From assembly GCA_964443545.1 (NCBI GenBank), contig CAYUCV010000017.1:1-21717 (forward strand): a stretch of 21,717 nucleotides of DNA, in the 5' to 3' direction. Positions 14,656 to 21,717 of the stretch are shown here, piece after piece. The position numbers and the translations under genes are program-made. Source of the DNA: JBAZKV01 sp964443545. GTDB taxonomy: Bacteria > Margulisbacteria > WOR-1 > JAKLHX01 > JBAZKV01. Numbering within the stretch: the stretch's first letter is position 1; every line of letters starts with the position of its first letter. The notes under the pieces are model-generated. The model made no database searches. It was not told the origin of the DNA and worked only from the letters and a program-made list of their open reading frames with translations.

Positions 14656-16221
14656 ATGAAGAAAAAGATAGAAGAACTGCTTAAACAGGCTCTTGACGGA
14701 GGTAGAGCGGAAGTCGTGATCCCAAAGGATGGCGCCCACGGCGATTATTCCTCTTCCGTTGCGCTTTCTATGGCTAAACAGGAAGGCAAAAAGCCCAGGG
14801 AAGTTGCAGAAGGCATCCTAAAGAAGATAGAGAAACTGCCGGGATCGGATATTCTCAAAAAAGCGGAGATAGCCGGGCCGGGACATCTCAATTTTTTCGT
14901 AAAAGATGAAATGCTGGCTGCCTCGCTAACTGAAATATGCAAAAAACAGCAACTATACGGATATTCAAAGGAAGAAAAGGACAAAAGCGTTCTCTTGGAA
15001 TTCGTCAGCGCCAATCCTACGGGACCTCTCCACATTGGGCACGGAAGGTGGGCTGCCATCGGCGACAGCATGGCAAGGATACTTAAGGCCGCAGGTTACA
15101 GGGTGCAGACGGAGTTCTATGTCAACAATGTCGGCAGGCAGGTTGAACTGCTGATACAGTCGGTCCTTTCTCATATGAACGGCACTCCTCTTCCTCGGGA
15201 CGGCTATGCCGGAGCATATGTCAAGGAAATAGCCGATGCCTGCAGGGACATGGAGCCGGAAAGGCTAAAGGCTGGAGTGCTTGAAAAGATATTGAAGGAA
15301 CAAAAAGAGACACTGTCTTTGATCGATGTGAACTTTGATAATTGGTTCAGCGAACAGACGCTTCATGAAAGCGGAAGGATCAAAGAAACCCTCGAAACTC
15401 TTAAGAAAAAAGGGCTTGCCTACGAAAAAGAAGGCGCCCTGTGGTTCAGGTCCACTGATTTTGGGGACGATAAGGACAGGGTTCTGGTAAGAGAGAGCGG
15501 AGACCCGACATATTTTGCCGCTGATCTGGCTTATCATGAAGATAAATTCAAAAGAGGCTTCGAACTCTTGATCAATGTCTGGGGCACGGACCACCACGGT
15601 TATGTCAAAAGGCTTTTGTCAAGCCTTGAAGCCCTGGGACATCCCAAAGGCAGCCTTAGGATAATAATCGGCCAGTTGGTCTCTCTTTACAGAGGAAGCG
15701 AGCCGGTTAGGATGTCAAAGAGGACCGGGGACATGATAACGCTGCGGGAGGTCATAGAAGAAACCGGAAGCGATGCCACCAGATTTTCTTTGCTGATGAC
15801 GGGGGCCGACTCGCACATGGACTTTGATATCGAACTGGCCAAGAAAAAGTCCATGGACAACCCTGTTTATTATGTTCAGTACGCCCATGCCAGGATCTGC
15901 TCGGTTTTTGAAGAGGCAAAAACAGAGCCCGACTTTTCCAACCTTTCACTGTTGTCCCATGCCTCGGAGCGGGAATTGATCAAGAAACTGGCCGATCTTC
16001 CTGATGCGATAGAAAGAGCAGCGGCTTCTTTAGAGCCTCACCACATCGCAAGGTATGCAAGGGAACTGGCCGCTCTCTTTCATTCCTATTATCACAAATG
16101 CAGGGTTATAACAGAGGACGCTGCCCTTACAAAAGCAAGGCTGGCACTGCTTTTTTGTGCTCGAATAGTGCTGGCAAATGTGTTAAAATTGTTGGGAAGC
16201 AGCGCTCCCGAAAGGATGTAA
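14656..16221 (+). CDS. argS: Arginyl-tRNA synthetase
   Basis: This class I synthetase charges tRNA-Arg. The 521-residue product begins with the Add1 domain (GAHGDYSSSVALSMA, residues 26-40), followed by FVSANPTGPLHIGHGR with the HIGH motif (126-129), the KMSKS-equivalent MSKRTG (353-358), and a C-terminal anticodon-binding helical domain starting around YVQYAHARICSV. It is slightly shorter than the usual 550-580 residues. The ATG at 14656 is preferred because it follows the extended -10 promoter and matches normal N-termini; the same frame continues upstream to 14359, but that part runs antisense to the divergent gene. It is the first gene of argS-ilvE-acpS. Confidence 0.95.
   Translation: MKKKIEELLKQALDGGRAEVVIPKDGAHGDYSSSVALSMAKQEGKKPREVAEGILKKIEKLPGSDILKKAEIAGPGHLNFFVKDEMLAASLTEICKKQQLYGYSKEEKDKSVLLEFVSANPTGPLHIGHGRWAAIGDSMARILKAAGYRVQTEFYVNNVGRQVELLIQSVLSHMNGTPLPRDGYAGAYVKEIADACRDMEPERLKAGVLEKILKEQKETLSLIDVNFDNWFSEQTLHESGRIKETLETLKKKGLAYEKEGALWFRSTDFGDDKDRVLVRESGDPTYFAADLAYHEDKFKRGFELLINVWGTDHHGYVKRLLSSLEALGHPKGSLRIIIGQLVSLYRGSEPVRMSKRTGDMITLREVIEETGSDATRFSLLMTGADSHMDFDIELAKKKSMDNPVYYVQYAHARICSVFEEAKTEPDFSNLSLLSHASERELIKKLADLPDAIERAAASLEPHHIARYARELAALFHSYYHKCRVITEDAALTKARLALLFCARIVLANVLKLLGSSAPERM
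16181..16189 (+). promoter_or_regulatory. Possible internal promoter before ilvE
   Basis: TGT followed by TAAAAT (16184-16189) is an extended -10-like site inside the 3' end of argS, about 35 nt before the ilvE ATG. No -35 is visible. It could let ilvE-acpS be transcribed separately. Confidence 0.3.
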
Positions 16222-16223
16222 AG

Positions 16224-17135
16224 ATGAAATACGCTTTCTTCAAAGGCGAGATAGTCCCGTTCCAGGACGCAAAGATATCCGTTATGACGCATGCCTTTAA
16301 CTACGGCACGGGCGTTTTTGAGGGTATACGCGGCTATTACAACACAGAAAAAAAGCAGATGTTCATCCTCAAACTGAAAGAGCATTACGAGCGTTTTCTA
16401 AGGTCCTGCAGGGTGCTCAAAATGAAGCCAAGGTTAACCGTGGAAAAGCTCTGCCAGGTCACGCTGGAACTGGCAAAAAAGAACTCGTATCATGAGGATG
16501 TTTATATCAGGCCGCTGGCCTATAAATCGGACGAAAAGATCGGACTCGGATTAACGGGGATAGGGGACGATCTGTGCATTTTTCTTTCTCCGTTCGGAGA
16601 ATACCTTGACATCTCCAAGGGTATCCGCGTCTGCACCTCTACCTGGCGCAGGATAGATGACATTTCTGTACCAGCCAGGGCCAAAGTGACGGGATCATAT
16701 ATAAACTCATCTCTTGCAAAATCCGATGCCATAGAATCCGGCTTTGCCGAGGCTATAATGCTGTCCCACGACGGTCATGTTGCCGAAGGTAGCGGAGAGA
16801 ATATCTTCATGGTCCGCAGCGGAAAACTTATCACTCCTCCGGTCACGGACAACATTCTTGAGGGTATCACAAGAGAAACCATCATGGAACTTGCAAAGGA
16901 CAAACTCGGACTAGACACTGTAGAAAGGTCTATCGATAAGTCCGAGCTCTATATGGCTGACGAGCTTTTCTTTACCGGGACGGGGGCGCAGGTATCTCCC
17001 ATAATAGAAGTTGACAGGCACATGGTCGGCGACGGCGCGATGGGCCCCATAACACAGAAGCTGCAAAAAGCTTATTTTATTGCTGCAAGAGGCGAAGATC
17101 ACAAATATCCTCACTGGGTCACTCCCGTTTACTGA
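16224..17135 (+). CDS. ilvE: Branched-chain amino acid aminotransferase
   Basis: This is a fold-type IV PLP aminotransferase that interconverts Leu, Ile and Val with their 2-oxo acids. The 303 residues match the IlvE length. Seen are HAFNYGTGVFEGIRGY (23-38), YIRPLAYKS (94-102), the PLP-binding Lys154 in ARAKVTGSYINSSLAK, and VAEGSGENIF (186-195), followed by TDNILEGITRETI. The related D-amino acid transaminase and aminodeoxychorismate lyase lack the GVFEGIRGY form. The start is the ATG 2 nt after the argS stop, with AAAGGA upstream inside argS; longer in-frame extensions overlap argS and lack support. Confidence 0.93.
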   Translation: MKYAFFKGEIVPFQDAKISVMTHAFNYGTGVFEGIRGYYNTEKKQMFILKLKEHYERFLRSCRVLKMKPRLTVEKLCQVTLELAKKNSYHEDVYIRPLAYKSDEKIGLGLTGIGDDLCIFLSPFGEYLDISKGIRVCTSTWRRIDDISVPARAKVTGSYINSSLAKSDAIESGFAEAIMLSHDGHVAEGSGENIFMVRSGKLITPPVTDNILEGITRETIMELAKDKLGLDTVERSIDKSELYMADELFFTGTGAQVSPIIEVDRHMVGDGAMGPITQKLQKAYFIAARGEDHKYPHWVTPVY

Positions 17136-17485
17136 TGATAAAGGGAACCGGTATCGATATCGTTGAGATCGACCGGATCAAGGCCGCGGTAAAACAGTTC
17201 GGCTCAAGGTTCCTTGAAAGGATCTACACTCCCCACGAGATCTCCTATTGTACCAAATTCAATAAACTGCGCTATCCGGAGCTTTCTGTCCGTTTTGCCG
17301 CCAAGGAAGCATACGCAAAGGCATTAGGCACCGGGATGAGAGGCATCTACTGGAAGGACATAGAAGTTAACAATGACAAAAAAGGCAAACCTTTTCTTAA
17401 GATAAAAATGAGAACGGCAAAGAGGTCCCATCTTACGCTTTCGCACAGCCAAAAATACGCTGTGGCCTCTGTTGTCATAGAATGA
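17135..17485 (+). CDS. acpS: Holo-[acyl-carrier-protein] synthase
   Basis: AcpS moves 4'-phosphopantetheine from CoA to apo-ACP. The 116-residue product has the Mg-binding Asp8 in GTGIDIVEIDRI and Glu58 in RFAAKEAYAKALG, both at canonical positions, plus LSHSQKYAVASVVIE near the end. Length is typical. The start overlaps the ilvE stop as TGATG. It closes the argS-ilvE-acpS operon; the next promoter starts 12 nt downstream. Confidence 0.95.
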   Translation: MIKGTGIDIVEIDRIKAAVKQFGSRFLERIYTPHEISYCTKFNKLRYPELSVRFAAKEAYAKALGTGMRGIYWKDIEVNNDKKGKPFLKIKMRTAKRSHLTLSHSQKYAVASVVIE

Positions 17486-17497
17486 TGCCGTGTTTTG

Positions 17498-17526
17498 TTG
17501 ACTTATTTTCAGTGGCGTAATATCAT
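17498..17526 (+). promoter_or_regulatory. Sigma-70-type promoter of the AI-2E family gene
   Basis: A -35 TTGACT (17498-17503), 17-bp spacer and -10 TATCAT (17521-17526) are followed by a strong ribosome binding site, AGGAGGAGG (17536-17544), before the ATG at 17547. Confidence 0.65.
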
Positions 17527-17546
17527 ACAGGCAGCAGGAGGAGGAA

Positions 17547-18593
17547 ATGGAAACAAGACTGCATTTTAGATGGAAACTGATACTGATCCCGGTCATCATT
17601 TTGTCGGTGCTTTATCTTCTTTTTAAGGTGCCCAATACAGTTGGGACCTTTGTGGTCGGCCTGCTTATTTACATGATACTCAGCCCCATGGTCGGCAGGC
17701 TCTGCCGCATATACGATATCAGGCCTCTTTGGACGGCACTTGTAATGCTGTTTTCCTTTATCGCCATTGCCATCCTCCTTTCCCTGGCAAATTATCTTGT
17801 GATGAACGACCTGCCCGACTTTTCTAAAAAGCTCCCGGCCTTAAGCGCAAGCCTTAACTCCATCCTTTCGGGGCTCGACAGCAGGTTCTCTTTTGCCGAA
17901 CAGCTGCTGCCCAAAGGCAGCGGCGGCCTTTCTCAAAAAGTGGTCGGCGGGGTACTAAATTCCGGTGCTGTCGAGGCTTTTCTTAACAACTCCACTCAGG
18001 CTTTGTTCAGGATAATGACCATGTCGTTCTCATTTGTGATGGCGCTGATAATTTCGGTCTATCTTATCCTGGACGAGGCCAGGATACTTGATCTGATAGA
18101 GGAAAAACTGCCCAAAAAGTTCCTGTCGCTCAACAGAAAAATGTGGCATGACATGGTGGCTTCTATCTCCGGGTATTTTACCGGCCTTTTCATTCTTGGC
18201 CTGATACTCTTCTTTGCCGGCTGGATAGGACTGTCTCTGCTCAAGGTCAATTACGCATTTCTGCTCTCTATCTGGATGGGTGTTACGGTGATCATCCCTT
18301 ATCTTGGCCCGTTTATCGGAAGCTTACCTGCGGCTGCTCTTGCGCTGTCACAGGGGGTCCTTCCCGGGGTCTATACCATCCTGTTCTTGACCGTACTTCA
18401 ATTCTTTGTGACCAGTGTCCTGGCCCCTAAGATAATAGGGGAGATAATAGGTGTTCATCCCGTCCTGGTGATCCTCGCACTGATAGCAGGAGGAGAACTT
18501 GGCGGAATGGTCGGCATGATAGTGGCGGTCCCTTTGACCAGTGTTGTCCTGATATTCCTCAAATATTACTGGCCTATGTTCCTTGAGGATTAG
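17547..18593 (+). CDS. AI-2E family transporter
   Basis: The 348-residue polytopic membrane protein has the AI-2E (PF01594, TqsA/PerM-like) layout: two or three N-terminal helices, a soluble middle part (about residues 90-150), then further helices with the family features SFVMALIISVYLILDEAR, a stretch near VIIPYLGPFIGSLPA and the C-terminal GGELGGMVGMIVAVPLTSV. Members include exporters of autoinducer-2, Na+/H+ antiporters and uncharacterised transporters, so the substrate cannot be assigned. It has its own promoter and appears monocistronic. Its stop codon overlaps the stop of the convergent decarboxylase gene (TTAG at 18590-18593). Confidence 0.9.
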   Translation: METRLHFRWKLILIPVIILSVLYLLFKVPNTVGTFVVGLLIYMILSPMVGRLCRIYDIRPLWTALVMLFSFIAIAILLSLANYLVMNDLPDFSKKLPALSASLNSILSGLDSRFSFAEQLLPKGSGGLSQKVVGGVLNSGAVEAFLNNSTQALFRIMTMSFSFVMALIISVYLILDEARILDLIEEKLPKKFLSLNRKMWHDMVASISGYFTGLFILGLILFFAGWIGLSLLKVNYAFLLSIWMGVTVIIPYLGPFIGSLPAAALALSQGVLPGVYTILFLTVLQFFVTSVLAPKIIGEIIGVHPVLVILALIAGGELGGMVGMIVAVPLTSVVLIFLKYYWPMFLED

Positions 18594-19708
18594 ACCAGAA
18601 CTGTCTTTGCGCTTGGGAAACCGTTGAACCCCGGGACTGCCGAGGCTGATGAATAGGCTCCTATATTTTTGACATATACCAGATTGCCGACCTCAAGCTC
18701 GGGAAGTTCTTCGCTTACAGAGATAGTGTCAAAGGAATCGCAGGTGGGGCCGGCCAGCGTGCTCAAGAACTTTTGGCCTCTTTTGATCGCGTTGAACTGA
18801 TACTTGCAGTGGTCGAACACTGTTCCCGAAAAGTCCGCATACACCCCGTCGTCAAGATAGTAGTAGTTCTTGTTGTTGCGGAAAGTGCGGCCTACAACAC
18901 TGGTAACCAGAGTGCCGGACGGCCCTACAAAGAACCTTCCTGGTTCGGCGATCACCCTGATGTTTTTGTCAAAAAGTCGCCTGATCTCCCTTTTTATCAC
19001 TCCCGCTATCTTTCTAAAGTCGATCTTTTCCCTGTCAAAGTGGTTGATAGGGAACCCCCCGCCGATATCAAGCATGTTAAGCTTTAACCCGTGCTGCTTT
19101 GATTCGCGGAAGATCTGAGAAGTTATCTCAAGCGCCTTGACATAATTGTCCACATTGACGCACTGCGAACCCACATGGAACGCCACTCCTGCGGGCTCAA
19201 GGCCGAGCTGCTTTGCTTTCTTGAGAAAGAACACGGCCTGGTCGGTGTCCGCGCCGAATTTGAGAGAAAGCTCCACCATGCTGCCGATGTTCTCGACCTT
19301 TATCCTTACAAGCACCTTTGCTTTGGGGCAGTTGCGCGCTATCTTGTAAAGCTCCGGCTCGTTGTCAAAGGTCATAAGTGTGACCCCGTGCTTTCTTGCA
19401 AGCCGTATGTCCTTTTCCGACTTTATCGTGTTGGCAAAGATGATCTTGTCAGGCTTTGCCCCCAGGGACAGCACCAGGAGCATTTCGTTGGCCGAGGCCG
19501 TGTCAAAGCTGCTCCCCAGAGAAACGAAGTGTCTGATGATCTGCGGGTCAGGATTGGCCTTTATGGCATAGAAAGGCTCAACGAACGGCAGGCACTTCTT
19601 AAAGGAAGCGTACTGGCCGTTAAGGGCCTCTTTGCTGATCAGCATCAGCGGGGTCGAGTGCTTTTTTGCCTGCGACCTGATCAGTTTTTCCAGTTTGTTC
19701 TTTTTCAT
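18590..19708 (-). CDS. Ornithine (or lysine) decarboxylase, PLP fold type III
   Basis: This enzyme makes putrescine from ornithine (or cadaverine from lysine). The 372 residues show the alanine-racemase-like barrel and C-terminal beta domain: PLP Lys50 in FYAIKAN, FANTIK (91-96), His178 in FHVGSQC, the phosphate-binding GGGFP (216-220), EPGRFF (255-260), LDDGVYADF, and Cys323 and Asp327 in GPTCDSFD at the dimer-shared active site. Specificity between ornithine and lysine cannot be settled by reading, but the upstream homospermidine synthase uses putrescine, favouring ornithine. Its ATG follows homospermidine synthase by 81 bp that contain repeat copy C. The ribosome binding site is weak (AGG about 9 nt upstream). 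Confidence 0.9.
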   Translation of the reverse strand: MKKNKLEKLIRSQAKKHSTPLMLISKEALNGQYASFKKCLPFVEPFYAIKANPDPQIIRHFVSLGSSFDTASANEMLLVLSLGAKPDKIIFANTIKSEKDIRLARKHGVTLMTFDNEPELYKIARNCPKAKVLVRIKVENIGSMVELSLKFGADTDQAVFFLKKAKQLGLEPAGVAFHVGSQCVNVDNYVKALEITSQIFRESKQHGLKLNMLDIGGGFPINHFDREKIDFRKIAGVIKREIRRLFDKNIRVIAEPGRFFVGPSGTLVTSVVGRTFRNNKNYYYLDDGVYADFSGTVFDHCKYQFNAIKRGQKFLSTLAGPTCDSFDTISVSEELPELEVGNLVYVKNIGAYSSASAVPGFNGFPSAKTVLV

Positions 19709-19721
19709 TGTTTTTGCCTAT

Positions 19722-19783
19722 GCCCCGACGCTAAAGCGTCGGCTCCTTGATTGACGAACGGAGCCGAGCCTTTAGGCTCGGGC
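19722..19783. repeat. Three-arm palindromic repeat, copy C, in the polyamine operon
   Basis: This is the complete compact form. The ends GCCC (19722-19725) and GGGC (19780-19783) pair. Arm 1 is CCGACGC (19725-19731) with GCGTCGG (19736-19742) around TAAA. Arm 2 is CGGCTCC (19740-19746) with GGAGCCG (19760-19766). Arm 3 is CCGAGCC (19764-19770) with GGCTCGG (19775-19781) around TTTA. Successive arms share their boundary bases, giving a cloverleaf-like or cruciform fold. It fills most of the gap between the homospermidine synthase stop and the decarboxylase start, so it would be transcribed in that mRNA. Confidence 0.9.
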
Positions 19784-19789
19784 TTCATT

Positions 19790-21256
19790 CTACTGCACCA
19801 AAAAATTATGGAACTGCCACGGGTCTTTTTCGTCTATTATATTGCTGTTGTAGCCTTTGTAAAAATCAACCTTTGTTTTTAAAGGCGTCCAGTCAACAGC
19901 AGTAGATACGAAAGGCCCAAGATACTCTTTTGCAACAGCAAGGACCTGGTCATGCGGCAGCTGGTCCGGCACACAAACTCCTTTTTTTGGGTTCCTTATC
20001 ATCCACATCACAGCCGCTATTACCGAGCAGGCCACCTGCAGGGTAGTGGCATTCTGATGAGGAGCAAGTTCCCTTGATTCTTCTATGTCCAAAAGGCTTC
20101 CGACCCACCAGGATTTGAAATCGTGTCCCATCATGAGAACGCCGAGCTCGTCCCTGCCGCTGATTATCTCGTCCGTCATTATCCTCTGGTCCTTCTGCAG
20201 GTCAAAATTCCTCATCTCGAGTTCGTGCAGGGAATTTATGGCCGCTTCCGAAGGGCAATAGGCATAATGTACGGTCGGCCGGTAAACGGGTTTTTCGTTC
20301 TCCCACACCGTCAGATGGTCCGAAATGGTAAAGGCTTCTCCGTGGCGTACGATCATTCCCGTTATCTCGCCGCAGGGGACCCAGCTCCTTACCCAGGTCT
20401 TAATGCCCATCTGCGAAATGCAGATCTGGTTGCCGGGGCCTCCCTGGTGGAACATGGCGCCTTTGGGAAGCCTTTTTTCATGCGTTCCCCAGCCTAGTTC
20501 CGCGGGAGCGATGCCTTCTTCCCGGAATCCCTCTATGCTCCAGGTGTTGACGAACTCGTTAAGCTCCTTGGGCCTGTCCGAGATCTGCGTGTCCCTTTCG
20601 CTGATATGGATGACTTTTACCCCCAAAAGTCTTGAGAGGGCAGGGAAGTCCTTTTTTCTGAGAGCCGACTTTATCTCGGGGATCCTTTTGTCTTTCTTTT
20701 TTGTCTTGATGAGTTTTTCCGCAATGTCTATGAGCCCCACCTTAACAAAGTGGGAAACAAGCCCGGGATTAGCCCCGTGTTCAATTACGGCAGTAGCTCC
20801 TTTTTTGTTCTTCCAGCCGTCCGCCATTTTCCTGATGGCCATATGCCTGACATAAAGGGTCCTCTCGGTCGGAAGTTTATCTTTTGCTCCCGCATAAGGG
20901 TCCCAAAGTTCTACGGAGGTGTTTATGTACAGGACATTATGGTCGTGGCACCACTGCAGTATCTCAGTACATTCTATGTTCCAGGCCAGGTCTATTATCA
21001 TGTCGCCGCTACCCACATAGCCTGCGAGTTTTGTCTTAAGGTTCTTGGGGGTTATTCTGTCGAGTTTGAACTTGACTCCCTGCTCCAGCGCCTCTTCTAT
21101 ATAGTCCCTGCGGTCCTCAAAATCTATCACGGTGATCTTTTCTGGCGGCATGTCTATATGCTTTAGTATAAGCGGCACGGTGCATCTTGACACATATCCG
21201 CATCCGATAACAAGAACTTTTCCGCCGAATTTTATTCTTTTGCTCTTGATATCAAT
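19790..21256 (-). CDS. Homospermidine synthase
   Basis: This NAD-dependent enzyme of the saccharopine-dehydrogenase fold joins putrescine moieties into homospermidine. The N-terminal Rossmann loop IGCGYVSRCT, then ITVIDFED, CHDHNVLYINTSVELWDP and EHGANPGLVSHFVK match the bacterial homospermidine synthase pattern. Length is about 488 residues, against 477 for the Blastochloris enzyme. The first standard start in frame is the GTG at 21193, but it lies inside the Rossmann loop and would delete the first strand and GCG. Upstream to the in-frame stop there is no ATG, GTG or TTG, only ATT (21256), ATC (21250) and ATA (21235). The ribosome binding site AAGGAGGG sits 3 nt before ATT. I mark the start at ATT; ATC is also possible. 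Confidence 0.85.
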   Translation of the reverse strand: MDIKSKRIKFGGKVLVIGCGYVSRCTVPLILKHIDMPPEKITVIDFEDRRDYIEEALEQGVKFKLDRITPKNLKTKLAGYVGSGDMIIDLAWNIECTEILQWCHDHNVLYINTSVELWDPYAGAKDKLPTERTLYVRHMAIRKMADGWKNKKGATAVIEHGANPGLVSHFVKVGLIDIAEKLIKTKKKDKRIPEIKSALRKKDFPALSRLLGVKVIHISERDTQISDRPKELNEFVNTWSIEGFREEGIAPAELGWGTHEKRLPKGAMFHQGGPGNQICISQMGIKTWVRSWVPCGEITGMIVRHGEAFTISDHLTVWENEKPVYRPTVHYAYCPSEAAINSLHELEMRNFDLQKDQRIMTDEIISGRDELGVLMMGHDFKSWWVGSLLDIEESRELAPHQNATTLQVACSVIAAVMWMIRNPKKGVCVPDQLPHDQVLAVAKEYLGPFVSTAVDWTPLKTKVDFYKGYNSNIIDEKDPWQFHNFLVQ

Positions 21257-21283
21257 AGACCCTCCTTGTGCTTTCTATCAACA

Positions 21284-21292
21284 AATATATCA
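21284..21292 (-). promoter_or_regulatory. Extended -10 promoter candidate of the polyamine operon
   Basis: On the minus strand TGA precedes TATATT (21284-21289), an extended -10-like site. The predicted start is about 21277, some 10 nt before the AAGGAGGG ribosome binding site of homospermidine synthase. No convincing -35 is seen. Confidence 0.4.
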
Positions 21293-21321
21293 CAAATAGG
21301 AACAGGGGACAGTTGCGGGGA

Positions 21322-21717
21322 TCAGTCTCTTATGTAGATCTGCTTTATCGTGATGGGGGAAAGCGGCCTGTCGTTCTTTGTCTGCGCCTGCGAGATCTTT
21401 ACTGCAACATCATAGCCTTTTGTTACCTTGCCGAAGATGGTGTGTTTTCCGTTAAGCCACTGGCAGGGGGCCACAGTGACAAAGAACTGCGAGCCGTTGG
21501 TGTTTGGCCCCGAATTTGCCATGGCCAGAATTCCGGGTGAGGAAAAATCAAGGGAGTCATCGAACTCGTCCTCAAACCTGTATCCCGGGCCTCCAGTGCC
21601 GTTGCCAAGGGGGTCTCCGGTCTGGATCATGAAGTCCGGTATCACCCGGTGGAAGATAACTCCGTTATAGAGCGGTCCGTTCCCGGCTTCATTAGTCTTA
21701 GGATCTATCCATTTGCC
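21322..21717 (-). CDS. Cyclophilin-type peptidyl-prolyl cis-trans isomerase (5' end cut by window)
   Basis: The last 131 residues of a cyclophilin are present; the N-terminus lies beyond the window edge. Cyclophilin signatures are clear: FHRVIPDFMIQTGDP with the catalytic Arg, GTGGPGYRFEDEF, SGPNTNGSQFFVTVAP, and WLNGKHTIFGKV. The protein ends in QIYIRD. The frame is open through base 21717, so the GTG at 21645 is an internal codon, not the start. Whether a signal peptide exists cannot be seen. The 65 bp between it and the homospermidine synthase start hold that gene's promoter and ribosome binding site. Confidence 0.93.
   Translation of the reverse strand, partial: GKWIDPKTNEAGNGPLYNGVIFHRVIPDFMIQTGDPLGNGTGGPGYRFEDEFDDSLDFSSPGILAMANSGPNTNGSQFFVTVAPCQWLNGKHTIFGKVTKGYDVAVKISQAQTKNDRPLSPITIKQIYIRD

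Noticed and set aside
21300..21321. AACAGGGGACAG-type string upstream of the cyclophilin stop, similar to termini of some repeat elements.
   Set aside because: There is no matching inverted copy nearby, so no element can be defined.
1..21717. CRISPR arrays, insertion sequences, prophage genes, rRNA or tRNA genes, riboswitches.
   Set aside because: None seen: no regularly spaced repeats, transposase or integrase motifs, or recognisable RNA gene or aptamer signatures.

Overview
The window is about 21.7 kb of ordinary-looking bacterial chromosome at roughly 48-50 % GC by eye. It is almost fully coding and packed into tightly overlapping operons. A peptidoglycan cluster plus a putative secreted beta-barrel protein points to a walled, probably diderm bacterium. 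The mix of a compact mur/fts run, a split transketolase, homospermidine synthesis and many genes joined by ATGA-type overlaps recalls the Margulisbacteria / WOR-1 (Saganbacteria) group. That placement is an inference from gene content, not a match, and confidence is low.

Layout. (1) 1-802: the truncated end of a palindromic repeat, a consensus sigma-70-type promoter and a small exported, probably outer-membrane protein. (2) 803-1088: a non-coding stretch with a 12-bp hairpin and a nested inverted repeat of about 170 nt. (3) 1089-7934: mraY-murD-ftsW-murG-murC-murB, the cytoplasmic and lipid-linked steps of peptidoglycan synthesis, as one translationally coupled operon. (4) 7988-13432: a nine-gene operon from a consensus promoter: both transketolase halves, a dCMP/cytidine deaminase-family enzyme, acylphosphatase, prephenate dehydratase, a YtxH / DUF948 / YtxH trio of small membrane proteins and an ASKHA (DUF4445, RACo-like) protein. 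(5) 13446-14588, minus strand: an unrecognised 380-residue protein, divergent from argS. (6) 14656-17485: argS-ilvE-acpS. (7) 17547-18593: an AI-2E family transporter. (8) 18590-21256, minus strand: a polyamine operon, homospermidine synthase followed by ornithine decarboxylase. (9) 21322-21717, minus strand: a cyclophilin cut by the window edge.

The most unusual signal is a dispersed three-arm palindromic element found three times. Copy A (1-49) is cut by the window edge. Copy B (12977-13066) lies in frame inside the ASKHA gene and adds exactly 30 codons. Copy C (19722-19783) lies between the two polyamine genes. The copies differ by compensatory base-pair changes, so the folded shape appears to be conserved. 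This resembles the protein-invading palindromic elements of Rickettsia, but sequence and architecture are its own. Other points of interest are the nested inverted repeat ahead of mraY, likely leaderless or near-leaderless starts at mraY and argS behind extended -10 promoters, and a homospermidine synthase gene with no ATG/GTG/TTG start that would include its complete nucleotide-binding fold.
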